From the NCBI RefSeq assembly GCF_033558715.1, contig NZ_CP114606.1:2046001-2110000 (forward strand): DNA of 64,000 nucleotides. Reading direction: 5' to 3'. Under the pieces are notes generated by a model. It ran no database searches. It was given only the letters and a program-made list of their open reading frames with translations, and was not told where the DNA came from. The position numbers and the translations under genes are program-made. Source of the stretch: Acinetobacter sp. YWS30-1 (GTDB lineage Bacteria; Pseudomonadota; Gammaproteobacteria; Pseudomonadales; Moraxellaceae). This document shows positions 27,925-36,633 of the stretch, piece after piece (position 1 is the stretch's first letter; each line of letters begins with the position of its first letter).

Positions 27925-29127
27925 ATGATGAGCTACAAATTTTCCCTCTTGGGATGTGGACTGATTTTTTCCGGGACAAGTTTTGCAGCAGCTTTTGAGC
28001 AATCTAATCAAACTATCCAGTCCTTCTTTGAAAAGGAACATTATGCCGAAGTCTCATTTGCCTGGACGCATCCTAATGTTAGTGGTCAAGTGCAACATAC
28101 CGAAGTATTAGAACAATTAGGTATTCAGGATTTTTCCACGGGTCAGCTTGCGAATAATCAGCTGGTTATTAATGCTGCATTAAAACTACAGCTTCATCCT
28201 CAGATCTCCTGGGGTTTTATTTACGATCAGCCCTTCTATGTCGATGTTGCATATCAATATAGTCCAGTTTTTGCAGGTGAACCTACAGAGATTGAAGCAG
28301 CCGATATTGAGTTTGATAGTCATAATCTGACTTCCATTCTTGGTTATCAGCCTGATCCCAACTGGAATCTCTATGCAGGACTAAGTTATCAGACCTTAGA
28401 AGGTAATTTAAGTTTGGTAGGTGAATCTTTTTCTGTCTTTAATGGTTATCACGTTCAGCTTGAACAAAATGCTGCCTGGGGTTGGCTCGCTGGAATGAGC
28501 TATCAAATTCCTGAGTATTTCTTTAGAACTGCGTTAACTTATCGTTCAGCCATAAATCTTCAACTGGAAACCACAGAATCACTTACAGTCGGCACAGCTA
28601 CGTCCTGCTTTACCCAAGTGCAAACACCTCAATCCATTAATTTTGATTTTCAGACTGGGCTTCCCTCTCAGAATATTTTTTATGCGGGTTTACGCTGGGT
28701 AAATTGGCAAGATTTTGTTATTCAACCGCCGAAATTCAGTGCAGTGATTGATTATGCTGCCTTAGAGTTTCCTGAAGTGAAAGATATCAAGATGATCGAT
28801 TATCAGGAGGATCAATGGTCGGCCAAATTTGGAATCGCACATCAATGGCCTTCTTCTGTTATTCATTCTTTTGAAATCTTATGGGACTCAGGTACGGGAA
28901 ATATAGCTTCCACCTTGAATCCGAGTGATGGTTATTGGGGGGTGGGTTTGGGCTATTTTCAGAATTTTCTAAAAGACTGGGATATTGCTACAGGACTGTA
29001 TTATTTAAAATTCCAGAAGCCTAAAACAGATACAAACGCTGCTATACCCCAGTTCGTAGGCTTATCTGCAGTGGATGATAATAATGTATGGGTGGTCGGT
29101 ATGAAGTTGGGCTATCACTTTCAATAG
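27925..29127 (+). CDS. OmpP1/FadL family outer-membrane protein
   Basis: 400 residues. A signal peptide (to about SFAAA, residue 23) is followed by FEQSNQTIQSFFEKEHYAEVSFAWTHPNVSG, the N-terminal pattern of FadL/TodX-type barrels that import hydrophobic compounds such as long-chain fatty acids. Alternating beta strands continue to the C-terminal GMKLGYHF, ending one residue after the Phe. No Shine-Dalgarno is obvious before either of the two adjacent ATGs. It is monocistronic and shares a terminator with the convergent barrel gene. The N-terminal asparagine-rich plug is shorter than in E. coli FadL. Confidence 0.82.
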   Translation: MMSYKFSLLGCGLIFSGTSFAAAFEQSNQTIQSFFEKEHYAEVSFAWTHPNVSGQVQHTEVLEQLGIQDFSTGQLANNQLVINAALKLQLHPQISWGFIYDQPFYVDVAYQYSPVFAGEPTEIEAADIEFDSHNLTSILGYQPDPNWNLYAGLSYQTLEGNLSLVGESFSVFNGYHVQLEQNAAWGWLAGMSYQIPEYFFRTALTYRSAINLQLETTESLTVGTATSCFTQVQTPQSINFDFQTGLPSQNIFYAGLRWVNWQDFVIQPPKFSAVIDYAALEFPEVKDIKMIDYQEDQWSAKFGIAHQWPSSVIHSFEILWDSGTGNIASTLNPSDGYWGVGLGYFQNFLKDWDIATGLYYLKFQKPKTDTNAAIPQFVGLSAVDDNNVWVVGMKLGYHFQ

Positions 29128-29140
29128 TTTTTAATAAATA

Positions 29141-29168
29141 AAAAAAACGAGCCGAAGCTCGTTTTTTT
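29141..29168. terminator. Bidirectional terminator between two outer-membrane protein genes
   Basis: AAAAAAACGAGC/GCTCGTTTTTTT with a CGAA loop, a 12-bp stem including its A/T runs; symmetrical, so it works for both convergent genes. Confidence 0.92.
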
Positions 29169-29190
29169 TATTAGGTTAAGCAGCTATAGC

Positions 29191-29928
29191 TTAGAAACGG
29201 AAGCTTACACCTAGTTTAGCCACTGGTAACCATTCGTATTTATTATCGTTACGAAGTGCATCTCGCTCATCAGCTAATGCTTGCTCTAAAGAACGACCAT
29301 CGTCAGCACGGTCAATTGTATATGCTTCTGGATTAGCAGTTAAACTTACAGTAGGATTCCCATTATAATAGGCCCCTACCTCGCCGAAGACCCCCCAACG
29401 ATTGGTAATGGCTGGTGAGAAACCAATCCCTACATAAGGTGCAATATTATTTTTATAAGATAGGTCACCATTAATGCGAACATCTGTATTGCCTGCATTA
29501 AAACGTGCCCCATCAACTGTGAATGAAGCATTAGTACCTGGACGACGTTCTAGACTATAATCATTATCAATATATGCTACACCGGCAGCCATATAGAACC
29601 AGTTCGCCCAAGGACGAATCTCAGCGTTCAAATAAGTCAGGTTATTGTCCATATCCAGGTCATATTTAGAACCGTTGATTGATAAATCATCAGTCCAAGA
29701 AATATCACCACCATTATAACCTAGAGTAACACCGACATAAGGGTTAGCATTCCAAGAGATCGCGCCACCATAACCGGTAGTACCGACTTCAGCACGAACA
29801 GCTGCAGGTTTAAAGAAAGAGAATTCAGCTACGCCTTCATCTGTTACGATTGTTTCATCAGCAGCCATGACAGATCCAGCTGTGGCAGCTAGAACGGATA
29901 CTGCTAAAAGTTGATATAAAGCTTTCAT
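29191..29928 (-). CDS. Outer-membrane beta-barrel protein, opacity/OmpW-like
   Basis: 245 residues from ATG 29928 (MKALYQLLAVSVLAATAGSVMA), chosen because AGGAGAG precedes it; an ATG-like start 57 bases earlier would bury the signal peptide. After the cleavage site ADE, short alternating aromatic strands appear (YVGVTLGYNGGDISW, WFYMAAGVAYIDND, WGVFGEVGAYYNGNP), and the protein ends VSFRF with the C-terminal Phe expected by the BAM complex. About eight strands fit the size. The family is only approximately assigned and the function is unknown. Confidence 0.78.
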   Translation of the reverse strand: MKALYQLLAVSVLAATAGSVMAADETIVTDEGVAEFSFFKPAAVRAEVGTTGYGGAISWNANPYVGVTLGYNGGDISWTDDLSINGSKYDLDMDNNLTYLNAEIRPWANWFYMAAGVAYIDNDYSLERRPGTNASFTVDGARFNAGNTDVRINGDLSYKNNIAPYVGIGFSPAITNRWGVFGEVGAYYNGNPTVSLTANPEAYTIDRADDGRSLEQALADERDALRNDNKYEWLPVAKLGVSFRF

Positions 29929-30227
29929 TATTTCTCTCCTCAAAAGAACTTTTTTTTCATCATTAGTTATTCGTGATGAGCTCAATATAAAGGAGTCAAT
30001 GAATATTTTTTATTCGTGTTTTGCTGAGCTTTTGTTATTTTTTGATACATATTAATTTTTCTTGTTGAATGATAAGCCTTTTTTAAACAATGTTTGTACA
30101 TATTTAAAATACGAAAAGGATACTAATCACTTTACTTGCGAATTTAATTCAGCACCCTTCCTAGTTTTCCATCTTTTTAGAGCAATATAGTGTAAAATAT
30201 CGGAAATTTTTTTCTGGAAGGAAGATC

Positions 30228-31049
30228 ATGTCTCAGCTTTCAACAATCATTGAACAAGCGTTTGAAGACCGTGCGAATTTCACAGCAGCAGACTGTCCTG
30301 CTGAAATCCGTCAAGCAGTTGAGGAAGTAATTGCTGGCCTGGACAATGGTACTTTACGTGTTGCTGAAAAAATCGAAGGTGAATGGGTTGTTCATCAATG
30401 GATTAAGAAAGCGGTATTGTTATCATTTAAATTAAACGATAACAAACCAATGGAAGCTTGTGATCTTCGCTTCTACGACAAAGTAGATACTAAATTCTCT
30501 GACTGGACTGACGAGCAGTTTAAAGCTGCTGGCGTACGTGTTGTTCCTCCGGCGGTAGCGCGTAAAGGTTCTTTCCAGGCGAAAAACGTGGTACTGATGC
30601 CTTCTTATGTGAACATCGGTGCTTATGTAGATGAAGGTACGATGGTTGATACTTGGGCAACTGTAGGTTCATGTGCTCAAATCGGTAAAAATGTTCACTT
30701 GTCTGGTGGTGTAGGAATCGGTGGTGTTCTTGAGCCGCTTCAAGCTAACCCAACAATTATTGAAGACAACTGTTTCATCGGTGCACGTTCTGAAATCGTT
30801 GAAGGCGTAATCGTTGAAGAAGGCTCTGTCATTTCAATGGGCGTATTCATTGGTCAATCTACCAAGATTTATGACCGTGAAACTGGCGAAATTCATTATG
30901 GCCGCGTACCTGCTGGTTCTGTTGTGGTATCAGGCAGCCTGCCATCTAAATGCGGTAAATACAGCTTATATGCAGCTGTAATCGTGAAAAAAGTAGATGC
31001 GAAAACTCGTGCTAAAACTAGCCTGAACGATCTGCTACGCGAAGACTAA
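30228..31049 (+). CDS. dapD: 2,3,4,5-tetrahydropyridine-2,6-dicarboxylate N-succinyltransferase
   Basis: 273 residues. It transfers succinyl from succinyl-CoA in the lysine/diaminopimelate pathway. The N-terminal helical domain is followed by a left-handed beta-helix ([74 protein letters not shown]), typical of the hexapeptide trimer. AAGGAAG precedes the ATG. Downstream are three hairpins, the last a strong terminator. Confidence 0.97.
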   Translation: MSQLSTIIEQAFEDRANFTAADCPAEIRQAVEEVIAGLDNGTLRVAEKIEGEWVVHQWIKKAVLLSFKLNDNKPMEACDLRFYDKVDTKFSDWTDEQFKAAGVRVVPPAVARKGSFQAKNVVLMPSYVNIGAYVDEGTMVDTWATVGSCAQIGKNVHLSGGVGIGGVLEPLQANPTIIEDNCFIGARSEIVEGVIVEEGSVISMGVFIGQSTKIYDRETGEIHYGRVPAGSVVVSGSLPSKCGKYSLYAAVIVKKVDAKTRAKTSLNDLLRED

Positions 31050-31059
31050 GATGTCTTAA

Positions 31060-31100
31060 CCTAGAGGACACATTTGTGTTCCCCGGAGCTTCAACTGCTC
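31060..31100 (+). other. Two tandem hairpins between dapD and queE
   Basis: GGACACA-TT-TGTGTTCC (7-8 bp with a bulge) at about 31063-31083 and GGAGC-TTCAACT-GCTCC at 31085-31101. They stand in front of the terminator at 31105. They might be a dapD 3' UTR or part of a queE leader; no preQ1 aptamer consensus is visible. Confidence 0.4.
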
Positions 31101-31104
31101 CTCG

Positions 31105-31140
31105 TCTCTACGGTCAGCAATGATCGTAGGGATTTTTATT
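31105..31140 (+). terminator. Strong terminator or attenuator between dapD and queE
   Basis: A 12-bp uninterrupted stem (31105-31116 with 31121-31132, two G-T pairs) closed by a GCAA tetraloop and followed by ATTTTTATTTTT. It lies 55 bases after dapD and 48-76 bases before queE. Confidence 0.85.
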
Positions 31141-31180
31141 TTTATACATTGTTATTTATTTTTCAGTGGTTAATGTTGTT

Positions 31181-31891
31181 ATGAATACGCTTCGATCTTC
31201 CGCAATTCCAGTTTCTGATCCGTCTGCGGGCTTACGCATTACGGAGATCTTCTATTCATTACAAGGTGAAGCCAATACTGCAGGCTTACCGACCGTATTT
31301 ATCCGCTTAACCGGCTGTCCACTGCGCTGTACCTATTGTGATACTACCTATTCTTTTGAAGGTGGCGAGCGCAAATCTTTAGATGACATCATCCAGACCA
31401 CGCTTGATTTTAAAACGCCTTATGTCTGTGTGACCGGTGGTGAACCATTGGCGCAACCGAACGCCCTGCCCCTGATGCAGCGACTTGCAGATTTAGGCTG
31501 TGAAGTCTCTTTAGAAACCAGTGGTGCGTTAGATGTTTCTAAAGTGGATGCACGGGTATCTAAAGTTCTGGATTTAAAAACACCAACTTCAGGTGAAGTT
31601 GCACGAAATTTGCTTACAAATCTGGATCATTTAACTCAGCATGACCAGATTAAGTTTGTGATCTGTAATCGTGAAGATTATGAATGGTCAAAACAGCAGG
31701 TAGAACAGTACCAGTTGAATGAAAAAGTCAGTACGGTCTGGTTCTCCCCTGCCTTTGCAGTTGAAAAAGGAGCTGCGCGCTTGCCACAATTGGCACGTGA
31801 TCTGGCTCAATGGATTTTAGAAGACCATCTCCCTGTTCGTTTCCAGCTGCAGCTGCACAAGTTGTTATGGAATGATGAAACTGGTCGTTAA
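31181..31891 (+). CDS. queE: 7-carboxy-7-deazaguanine synthase
   Basis: 236 residues from ATG 31181 (MNTLRSSAIPVSD); a GTG at 31166 would add five residues and neither has a clear Shine-Dalgarno. QueE is a radical SAM enzyme that converts 6-carboxytetrahydropterin to 7-carboxy-7-deazaguanine for queuosine. The cluster-binding Cys triplet is in TGCPLRCTYCDT; the GGEPLAQPN motif contacts SAM. EIFYSLQGEANTAGLPTVFIRL is the typical start. It is followed by queC 33 bases downstream, forming a two-gene deazapurine operon. Confidence 0.95.
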   Translation: MNTLRSSAIPVSDPSAGLRITEIFYSLQGEANTAGLPTVFIRLTGCPLRCTYCDTTYSFEGGERKSLDDIIQTTLDFKTPYVCVTGGEPLAQPNALPLMQRLADLGCEVSLETSGALDVSKVDARVSKVLDLKTPTSGEVARNLLTNLDHLTQHDQIKFVICNREDYEWSKQQVEQYQLNEKVSTVWFSPAFAVEKGAARLPQLARDLAQWILEDHLPVRFQLQLHKLLWNDETGR

Positions 31892-31924
31892 TTTTTGTAA
31901 ATTTACTATATTGGAGTATTTGTT

Positions 31925-32593
31925 ATGCGCCCTCGTGCCATTGTATTGTTATCTGGCGGATTAGATTCAACAACCTGTCTGGCTTGGGCGCAGGCACGCT
32001 ATGAATGTATCGCACTGAGTTTTATGTATGGCCAACGCTCTACTACAGAACTTGATGCAGCTCGTGCGCTGGCTCAACGCTCGGGTGTAGAACATCGTGT
32101 CATCAATATTGATTTAGGTAACCTAGGCGGCTCAGCCCTTACTGATCATAGCATTGAGGTACCAGACCAATTGCAGGAAGGTATTCCGGTAACCTATGTA
32201 CCTGCACGAAATACCATCTTCTTATCTTATGCTTTGGCTGCTGCAGAAGTGTTCGGTGCTGAGGCAATTGTGATCGGGATTAATGCGGTGGATTATTCAG
32301 GTTATCCAGACTGCCGCCCGGAATTTATTGAAGCTTTTGCCAACATGGCACGCCTTGCAACCAAGGTCGGTGTTGAAGGTCAAGCCCTGAAATTTGAAAC
32401 ACCTTTGTTACATTTATCCAAAGCAAATATCATTCGCTTAGGCCTAGAACATGGCGTAGACTACAGTCAAACGGTATCTTGCTACCAAGCAGATGACCAA
32501 GGACGTGCGTGTGGAACATGTGACAGTTGTCGTTTACGCAAGCAAGGTTTTGCTGATGCAGGTGTTGAAGACCCGACACGTTATTACCTTTAA
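31925..32593 (+). CDS. queC: 7-cyano-7-deazaguanine synthase
   Basis: 222 residues. It uses ATP and ammonia to convert 7-carboxy-7-deazaguanine to preQ0. The PP-loop [12 protein letters not shown] is near the N-terminus. The zinc site is the Cys set [21 protein letters not shown] near the C-terminus. [27 protein letters not shown] is also family-typical. GGAG precedes the ATG. It follows queE and probably shares its transcript. Confidence 0.97.
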   Translation: MRPRAIVLLSGGLDSTTCLAWAQARYECIALSFMYGQRSTTELDAARALAQRSGVEHRVINIDLGNLGGSALTDHSIEVPDQLQEGIPVTYVPARNTIFLSYALAAAEVFGAEAIVIGINAVDYSGYPDCRPEFIEAFANMARLATKVGVEGQALKFETPLLHLSKANIIRLGLEHGVDYSQTVSCYQADDQGRACGTCDSCRLRKQGFADAGVEDPTRYYL

Positions 32594-32620
32594 AATCGAT
32601 CAAGGTTATAAATCCATATT

Positions 32621-33082
32621 ATGAATATTAAAGCCAAATTACTTGCGACTAGCCTACTCTCTTTGTCTGCCCTATTTTCAACTGCATCTTTTGCAAATAA
32701 TGATCCAGCTAAGGCAAAAGCAGAATTTGAGGCGATGAAAAAAGAATACACAACTGCCATGAAAAATGCTGGAAGCAGTTCAAATGTACGTGACGGTTTA
32801 ATTAAAGCCTGTGCTATTCCATACAAACAGGCAGTGAAGTACAAAAAACTGACCCTGTCTGATGTGAATAAGCTTTGTACATGTGAAGTAGATGCAGAAG
32901 GTAAATTGACTCAAGCTCAGAAATGGCAGATTCAAAGCACCATTAACCAGAAGAAAAACCCTGCAACTTTAGACTTTGTTAAAAAACAAAGCCAGAATGT
33001 GCAGTCTTGTGTAGGCCCACAGCTCGCAGGTAAATTAAATTCACTTGCTGCAGAAGCCAATAAAGCCGCTCAAAAGAAATAA
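32621..33082 (+). CDS. Secreted or periplasmic protein with four cysteines, unknown function
   Basis: 153 residues. A Sec signal peptide (MNIKAKLLATSLLSLSALFSTASFA, about 25 residues) is visible. The mature protein is helical, basic and rich in Lys, Ala and Gln. Four Cys are present: IKACAIP, the pair KLCTCEVD and QSCVGPQ, suggesting two disulfides in the periplasm. I do not recognise a named family. It lies 27 bases after queC and before a terminator, so it may be the third gene of the que transcript, though its role in queuosine synthesis would be unexpected. Confidence 0.75.
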   Translation: MNIKAKLLATSLLSLSALFSTASFANNDPAKAKAEFEAMKKEYTTAMKNAGSSSNVRDGLIKACAIPYKQAVKYKKLTLSDVNKLCTCEVDAEGKLTQAQKWQIQSTINQKKNPATLDFVKKQSQNVQSCVGPQLAGKLNSLAAEANKAAQKK

Positions 33083-33103
33083 TCCTGACGGATGTTTTTC
33101 TAG

Positions 33104-33134
33104 AATAAGCCACTATAATGTGGCTTATTTTTTT
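33104..33134 (+). terminator. Terminator after the secreted protein gene
   Basis: AATAAGCCAC/GTGGCTTATT (10 bp, 6-base loop) followed by seven T. The bcp ribosome binding site lies about 20 bases downstream. Confidence 0.9.
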
Positions 33135-33162
33135 GAAAAAATTTAGAAAAATTGGAGAAACC

Positions 33163-33621
33163 ATGTCTGAGATCAGCTTACCTGAGCACACTTTTTCAAC
33201 CACTACAGGTGAAATTAATCTGGCCCAACTGGATGCAGAATGGCTGGCTATCTATTTTTATCCTAAAGATTCGACACCTGGCTGTACCACTCAGGCAGTA
33301 GGTTTTTCTTGTTTAAAAGATCAGTTTGATGCACTCAATACGACTATTCTGGGCGTATCACGTGATTCGGTTAAAGCGCACCAGAACTTTACTGAAAAAC
33401 AGAATCTGACTATCAATCTGATCAGTGATAAAGAGGAAGTGTTATGCAAACACTTTGATGTCATTAAAGAAAAGAATATGTATGGCAAGAAAGTGATGGG
33501 CATTGAACGCTCTACCTTCATTTTCCATAATGGCAAGCTGGTCAAAGAATACCGCAAGGTAAAAGCTGCTGGCCATGCTGAACAGGTTTTAGAAGATTTG
33601 AAAGCTTTACAGGCTGCTTAA
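33163..33621 (+). CDS. bcp: Bcp-type thioredoxin-dependent peroxiredoxin
   Basis: 152 residues from ATG 33163 (MSEISLPEHTF), with GGAGA 6 bases upstream; the longer in-frame start at 33118 lies in the preceding terminator. Bcp/PrxQ reduces organic peroxides and H2O2. The peroxidatic Cys41 is in DSTPGCTTQAVGFS. The resolving Cys that E. coli Bcp has five residues later (PGCTxxAC) is Val46 here; Cys50 (FSCLKD) and Cys95 (VLCKHF) are the only alternatives. The substitution suggests a one-cysteine or shifted two-cysteine mechanism. Confidence 0.9.
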   Translation: MSEISLPEHTFSTTTGEINLAQLDAEWLAIYFYPKDSTPGCTTQAVGFSCLKDQFDALNTTILGVSRDSVKAHQNFTEKQNLTINLISDKEEVLCKHFDVIKEKNMYGKKVMGIERSTFIFHNGKLVKEYRKVKAAGHAEQVLEDLKALQAA

Positions 33622-33637
33622 GGTGTTTCATAAAATC

Positions 33638-33671
33638 AAAAAGGCATGAATAGAAATATCATGCCTTTTTC
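33638..33671. terminator. Bidirectional terminator between bcp and the argO-like gene
   Basis: AAAAAGGCATGA/TCATGCCTTTTT with a 9-base loop, suited to both strands of a convergent pair. Confidence 0.88.
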
Positions 33672-33695
33672 TTTAGAGTTGCTGCAAATATAAGT

Positions 33696-34295
33696 TTAAT
33701 TTACTAAAGAAACCGCAATCGACCACATTACACAGCCAATAAGTATATCCAGTATTTTCCAGGCTTGTGGCCGCTGAAAAATAGGTTGCAAATAACGTGC
33801 TGCATAGCCCAGTCCAAAAAAGAATACAAAGGACGCACTAATCGCTCCTAAGGCAAATTGTATCTGCGCATTGGAATATTGGGTGGAGATAGAACCAATC
33901 AAGACCAGTGCATCCAGATAAACATGCGGATTGAGCCAGGTCAGCATCAAACAAATCAGCAAAACCTTATATAAAGAAGGCACATCTTTTTGATCTGTGT
34001 CCAGACGCTGCTCATTCTTCCAGGCCTGATAAAAATGCTGAGCGCCATAGATCGCCAGAAAAGTTGCACCCAGATATTTCGCCATATTGATCCAGTGCGG
34101 ATTGACCAGCATCAATTGTGAAAACCCCAAAACACCGGCAAAAATTAATATTGCATCAGATAAGGCACAACACATACAGATCGCAAAGACATACTGCTGT
34201 TTCAAGCCCTGCTTCAATACAAAAGCATTTTGTGCACCAATGGCAATAATCAGGCTAAAGCCTACTGCAAGACCTTGTATATATGCATTTAACAT
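33696..34295 (-). CDS. argO: LysE/ArgO family amino-acid exporter
   Basis: 199 residues with five to six membrane helices. The start MLNAYIQGLAVGFSLIIAIGAQNAFVLKQGLKQQ matches LysE/ArgO, which export arginine or lysine from the cytosol. LMLTWLNPHVYLDALVLIGSIS is a conserved second-half motif. It is divergent from a LysR regulator of the ArgP type, as in the known argO-argP and lysE-lysG pairs. The exact substrate is inferred, not shown. Confidence 0.88.
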   Translation of the reverse strand: MLNAYIQGLAVGFSLIIAIGAQNAFVLKQGLKQQYVFAICMCCALSDAILIFAGVLGFSQLMLVNPHWINMAKYLGATFLAIYGAQHFYQAWKNEQRLDTDQKDVPSLYKVLLICLMLTWLNPHVYLDALVLIGSISTQYSNAQIQFALGAISASFVFFFGLGYAARYLQPIFQRPQAWKILDILIGCVMWSIAVSLVN

Positions 34296-34402
34296 TGGAA
34301 TATCATGGAATTATAAAGATGGGGATCATTATCTATGTTATTCTTTTCAATTAAATATAATTAAGAAAATATCATTTAGACTAAATTTTATTTAGGTAAG
34401 CT

Positions 34403-35305
34403 ATGCCACTTAATTCTAAAAACTGTGATGCTTTTCTGGCTGTTGCAGAAACCCAAAGTTTTGATGCTGCCGCAAAAGTATTAAATATAACGGCTTCGGC
34501 AGTCACTTTAAGAGTGCAAAATCTGGAAAGAGATCTGGGGCAAGTTCTGGTACTACGTGAGCGTCCTTGTAAAGTGACCAATGCCGGTCAAACCTTACTG
34601 AATTATTTGCAGCATCAACGCCTGTTGCAGCAGCAATTGATCCAGCAATTAAATGGTCAAAATAAAGCAGAATTTAGCTCGATTCATATTGCGGTAAATG
34701 CAGATTCACTCGCGACCTGGTTATTTCCCTGTCTGAACACCACCCTGCTTGCAGAGAAAATCACTTTGAATCTTCAGGTCGCTGTTCAAAGTGAAACTCA
34801 TAAGCTTCTAGAGCAGGGTCAAGTCAATGCCTGCATTAGCAGTGAGAGTGAAGCCATGCCGGGCTGTAAGGCTCATTTTATCGGGCAGATGCATTATAGA
34901 ATGGTCGCAACACCTGCTTTTGTGCATTCCTGGTTTAAACAAGGCATTCACCGGGAATCACTGCGTAAGGCACCTGCTGTAATTTATAATGATCAGGATC
35001 ATTTACATAGCCATCTACTGTTAGCTCAATTTGGTTTAAACCAGCAATGTTTTCCTTTTCACTATATCCCCTCCTCGACCGCCTTTGCGGATGCTATTTT
35101 TTCAGGATTAGGATATGGTTTGGTGCCGGACTATCAAATTGCGGACCGGATTCAAAATGGGACACTGATCGAAATACTGCCTGAATGCTGTTGTGATGTA
35201 CCTTTATATTGGCATCACTGGAAACAGCAGTCTCCCGCTCTAAAACAGTTAACCAAAGTCATTCTGGAACAGGCAGAACAATGTATGAATAATCCAATTC
35301 AATAA
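34403..35305 (+). CDS. argP: LysR regulator, ArgP/LysG type
   Basis: 300 residues. The N-terminal helix-turn-helix is FLAVAETQSFDAAAKVLNITASAVTLRVQNLERDLGQVLVLRERP. SAVTLRVQNLE is the ArgP/LysG form of the recognition helix (others read S-x-S-xxI). The effector-binding domain follows. Divergent to the exporter gene with 107 bases between, it most likely activates it in response to arginine or lysine. About 4 Cys and a basic C-terminus are unremarkable. The assignment of ligand is inference. Confidence 0.87.
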   Translation: MPLNSKNCDAFLAVAETQSFDAAAKVLNITASAVTLRVQNLERDLGQVLVLRERPCKVTNAGQTLLNYLQHQRLLQQQLIQQLNGQNKAEFSSIHIAVNADSLATWLFPCLNTTLLAEKITLNLQVAVQSETHKLLEQGQVNACISSESEAMPGCKAHFIGQMHYRMVATPAFVHSWFKQGIHRESLRKAPAVIYNDQDHLHSHLLLAQFGLNQQCFPFHYIPSSTAFADAIFSGLGYGLVPDYQIADRIQNGTLIEILPECCCDVPLYWHHWKQQSPALKQLTKVILEQAEQCMNNPIQ

Positions 35306-35351
35306 GCAGTTCTATGATGTCCTGCCGAATTCACAGAAATTGAATATCAGA

Positions 35352-35915
35352 TTATTGGGTTTTCCACTGTCCCATTAGGTGAATATTAACTTTTTCACCC
35401 ACGCCTGCAGTGGCTTTCTTCATCCCAAAATCTGAGCGATTAATTACCGTGGTTGATTTCACATCGAGTAGATTAGGATTAGCCTTGTTCGGTGTCAGCG
35501 TGGTATCGAAAACTACTGGTCGAGTAACCCCTCTTAGAGTGAGTTGACCCATGACCTGATAACGATTCGTACCATTTGGCTTAAACTGGGTACTTTTGAA
35601 ATTGACTGTTTTATAGCGCGATGCATGAAACAGGTCCTCACCCATAATCATATTTTTAAGGCTAGGTTTGGAAACCTCCAGGCTATCCACCTGCATAGTG
35701 AACTCAGTAGATGACTGTTGTGGCCGATCGGGATCAAACTGCATGGTTGCCTTGAACTCTTGAAAATTTCCCTTTACCACATTCAAACCCAAGGAGTTAA
35801 TGCTAAAGCCGACACTACTTTGAGGCGTCAATATCCAGCTTTTAGCATACGCAGCCGATATACACATAGCAGATAGAGCACCCGCATAAGCTATATTTTT
35901 CAGGAATAGATTCAT
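35352..35915 (-). CDS. YceI family periplasmic protein
   Basis: 187 residues from ATG 35915 (MNLFLKNIAYAGALSAM), chosen because AAGGA lies 6-7 bases upstream; a further ATG nine bases earlier sits on top of that site. The signal peptide ends near SAAYA. The lipocalin-like YceI fold is visible as KSWILTPQSSVGFSINSLGLNVVKGNFQEFKATMQFDP and LTLRGVTRPVVFDTTLTPN. YceI proteins bind polyprenyl or other lipid-like molecules; precise function is unknown. It is 47 bases downstream of nadM on the same strand. Confidence 0.9.
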   Translation of the reverse strand: MNLFLKNIAYAGALSAMCISAAYAKSWILTPQSSVGFSINSLGLNVVKGNFQEFKATMQFDPDRPQQSSTEFTMQVDSLEVSKPSLKNMIMGEDLFHASRYKTVNFKSTQFKPNGTNRYQVMGQLTLRGVTRPVVFDTTLTPNKANPNLLDVKSTTVINRSDFGMKKATAGVGEKVNIHLMGQWKTQ

Positions 35916-35962
35916 TGTGTTCATCCTTAACAATCAAATGAACTCACTACCTTAAAACGGTT

Positions 35963-36532
35963 TTAGCCCAGATTTGTTTTATCATTTAGTTCAAACTTGT
36001 TGACCAATTGTTGATAAATCTCATTATTTTTAAATTTATGTAAAAACTCACTGGTGCCTAAAGGAAAAGCCGATTCCACCACTTCACCGCGATAATACGC
36101 TTCACGTAAAGGAGTGGCGGATATAGCGCCAACCAAGCTATCCAGTTCCACCATTTCCCATTCCGGGAACAAACTTAAATAATAAGAAGATTCATCTTTA
36201 AAGTGTCCAATTAGACCAACTTTTGCTTCTGCTTCAACTACTTCAGACACCAGCGATTTCACCAGTTTTTGCCATTTTTCATCATTATAGACATCAATGA
36301 CATGGACAAATTTAATCCGTTTCTGATCTGCTTCAGAAAAATTCGACAGGATCATTTCTTCACGTTCAGTGGCCAGAAATGGATTTTTAATATTACGTTC
36401 TTGCTGTGCTGAGCCTAATGCCAGAATCACCTGCTGGCTCTGCTGCAAGGCAATTTTAATCGTTTGCATATGGGCCAGATGGAAAGGTTGAAAACGACCA
36501 ATAAACACCAGGTAATCAAATTTATACTTCAT
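35963..36532 (-). CDS. nadM: NMN adenylyltransferase, NadM type
   Basis: 189 residues from ATG 36532 (MKYKFDYLVFIGRFQPFHLAHM); the longer in-frame start at 36772 would overlap the divergent hydratase gene. It joins nicotinamide mononucleotide and ATP to NAD. The GRFQPFHLAHMQTIKIAL nucleotidyltransferase motif and the ISATPLREAYYRGE motif (ISxTxxR) are both present. The C-terminal Nudix domain found in some bacterial NadM proteins is missing, so it is the single-domain form. Divergent from the enoyl-CoA hydratase. Confidence 0.88.
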   Translation of the reverse strand: MKYKFDYLVFIGRFQPFHLAHMQTIKIALQQSQQVILALGSAQQERNIKNPFLATEREEMILSNFSEADQKRIKFVHVIDVYNDEKWQKLVKSLVSEVVEAEAKVGLIGHFKDESSYYLSLFPEWEMVELDSLVGAISATPLREAYYRGEVVESAFPLGTSEFLHKFKNNEIYQQLVNKFELNDKTNLG

Positions 36533-36633
36533 AGCACATCTTACTTTTATGAACGCATCAGTTATGCCGCAGGGAATTTTTTGCGACATAATAAGCGCCA
36601 ATAAATTCATATTAATAAAGCAAGGATAGTACG

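Noticed and set aside
28000..30000. Pairing of the FadL-like and opacity-like barrels as one system
   Set aside because: They are convergent, share only a terminator and have different start signals; no functional link is shown.
31050..31165. preQ1 riboswitch upstream of queE
   Set aside because: The expected preQ1-I pattern, a short stem with an A-rich AAAAACTA tail, is not present; only hairpins and a terminator are seen.
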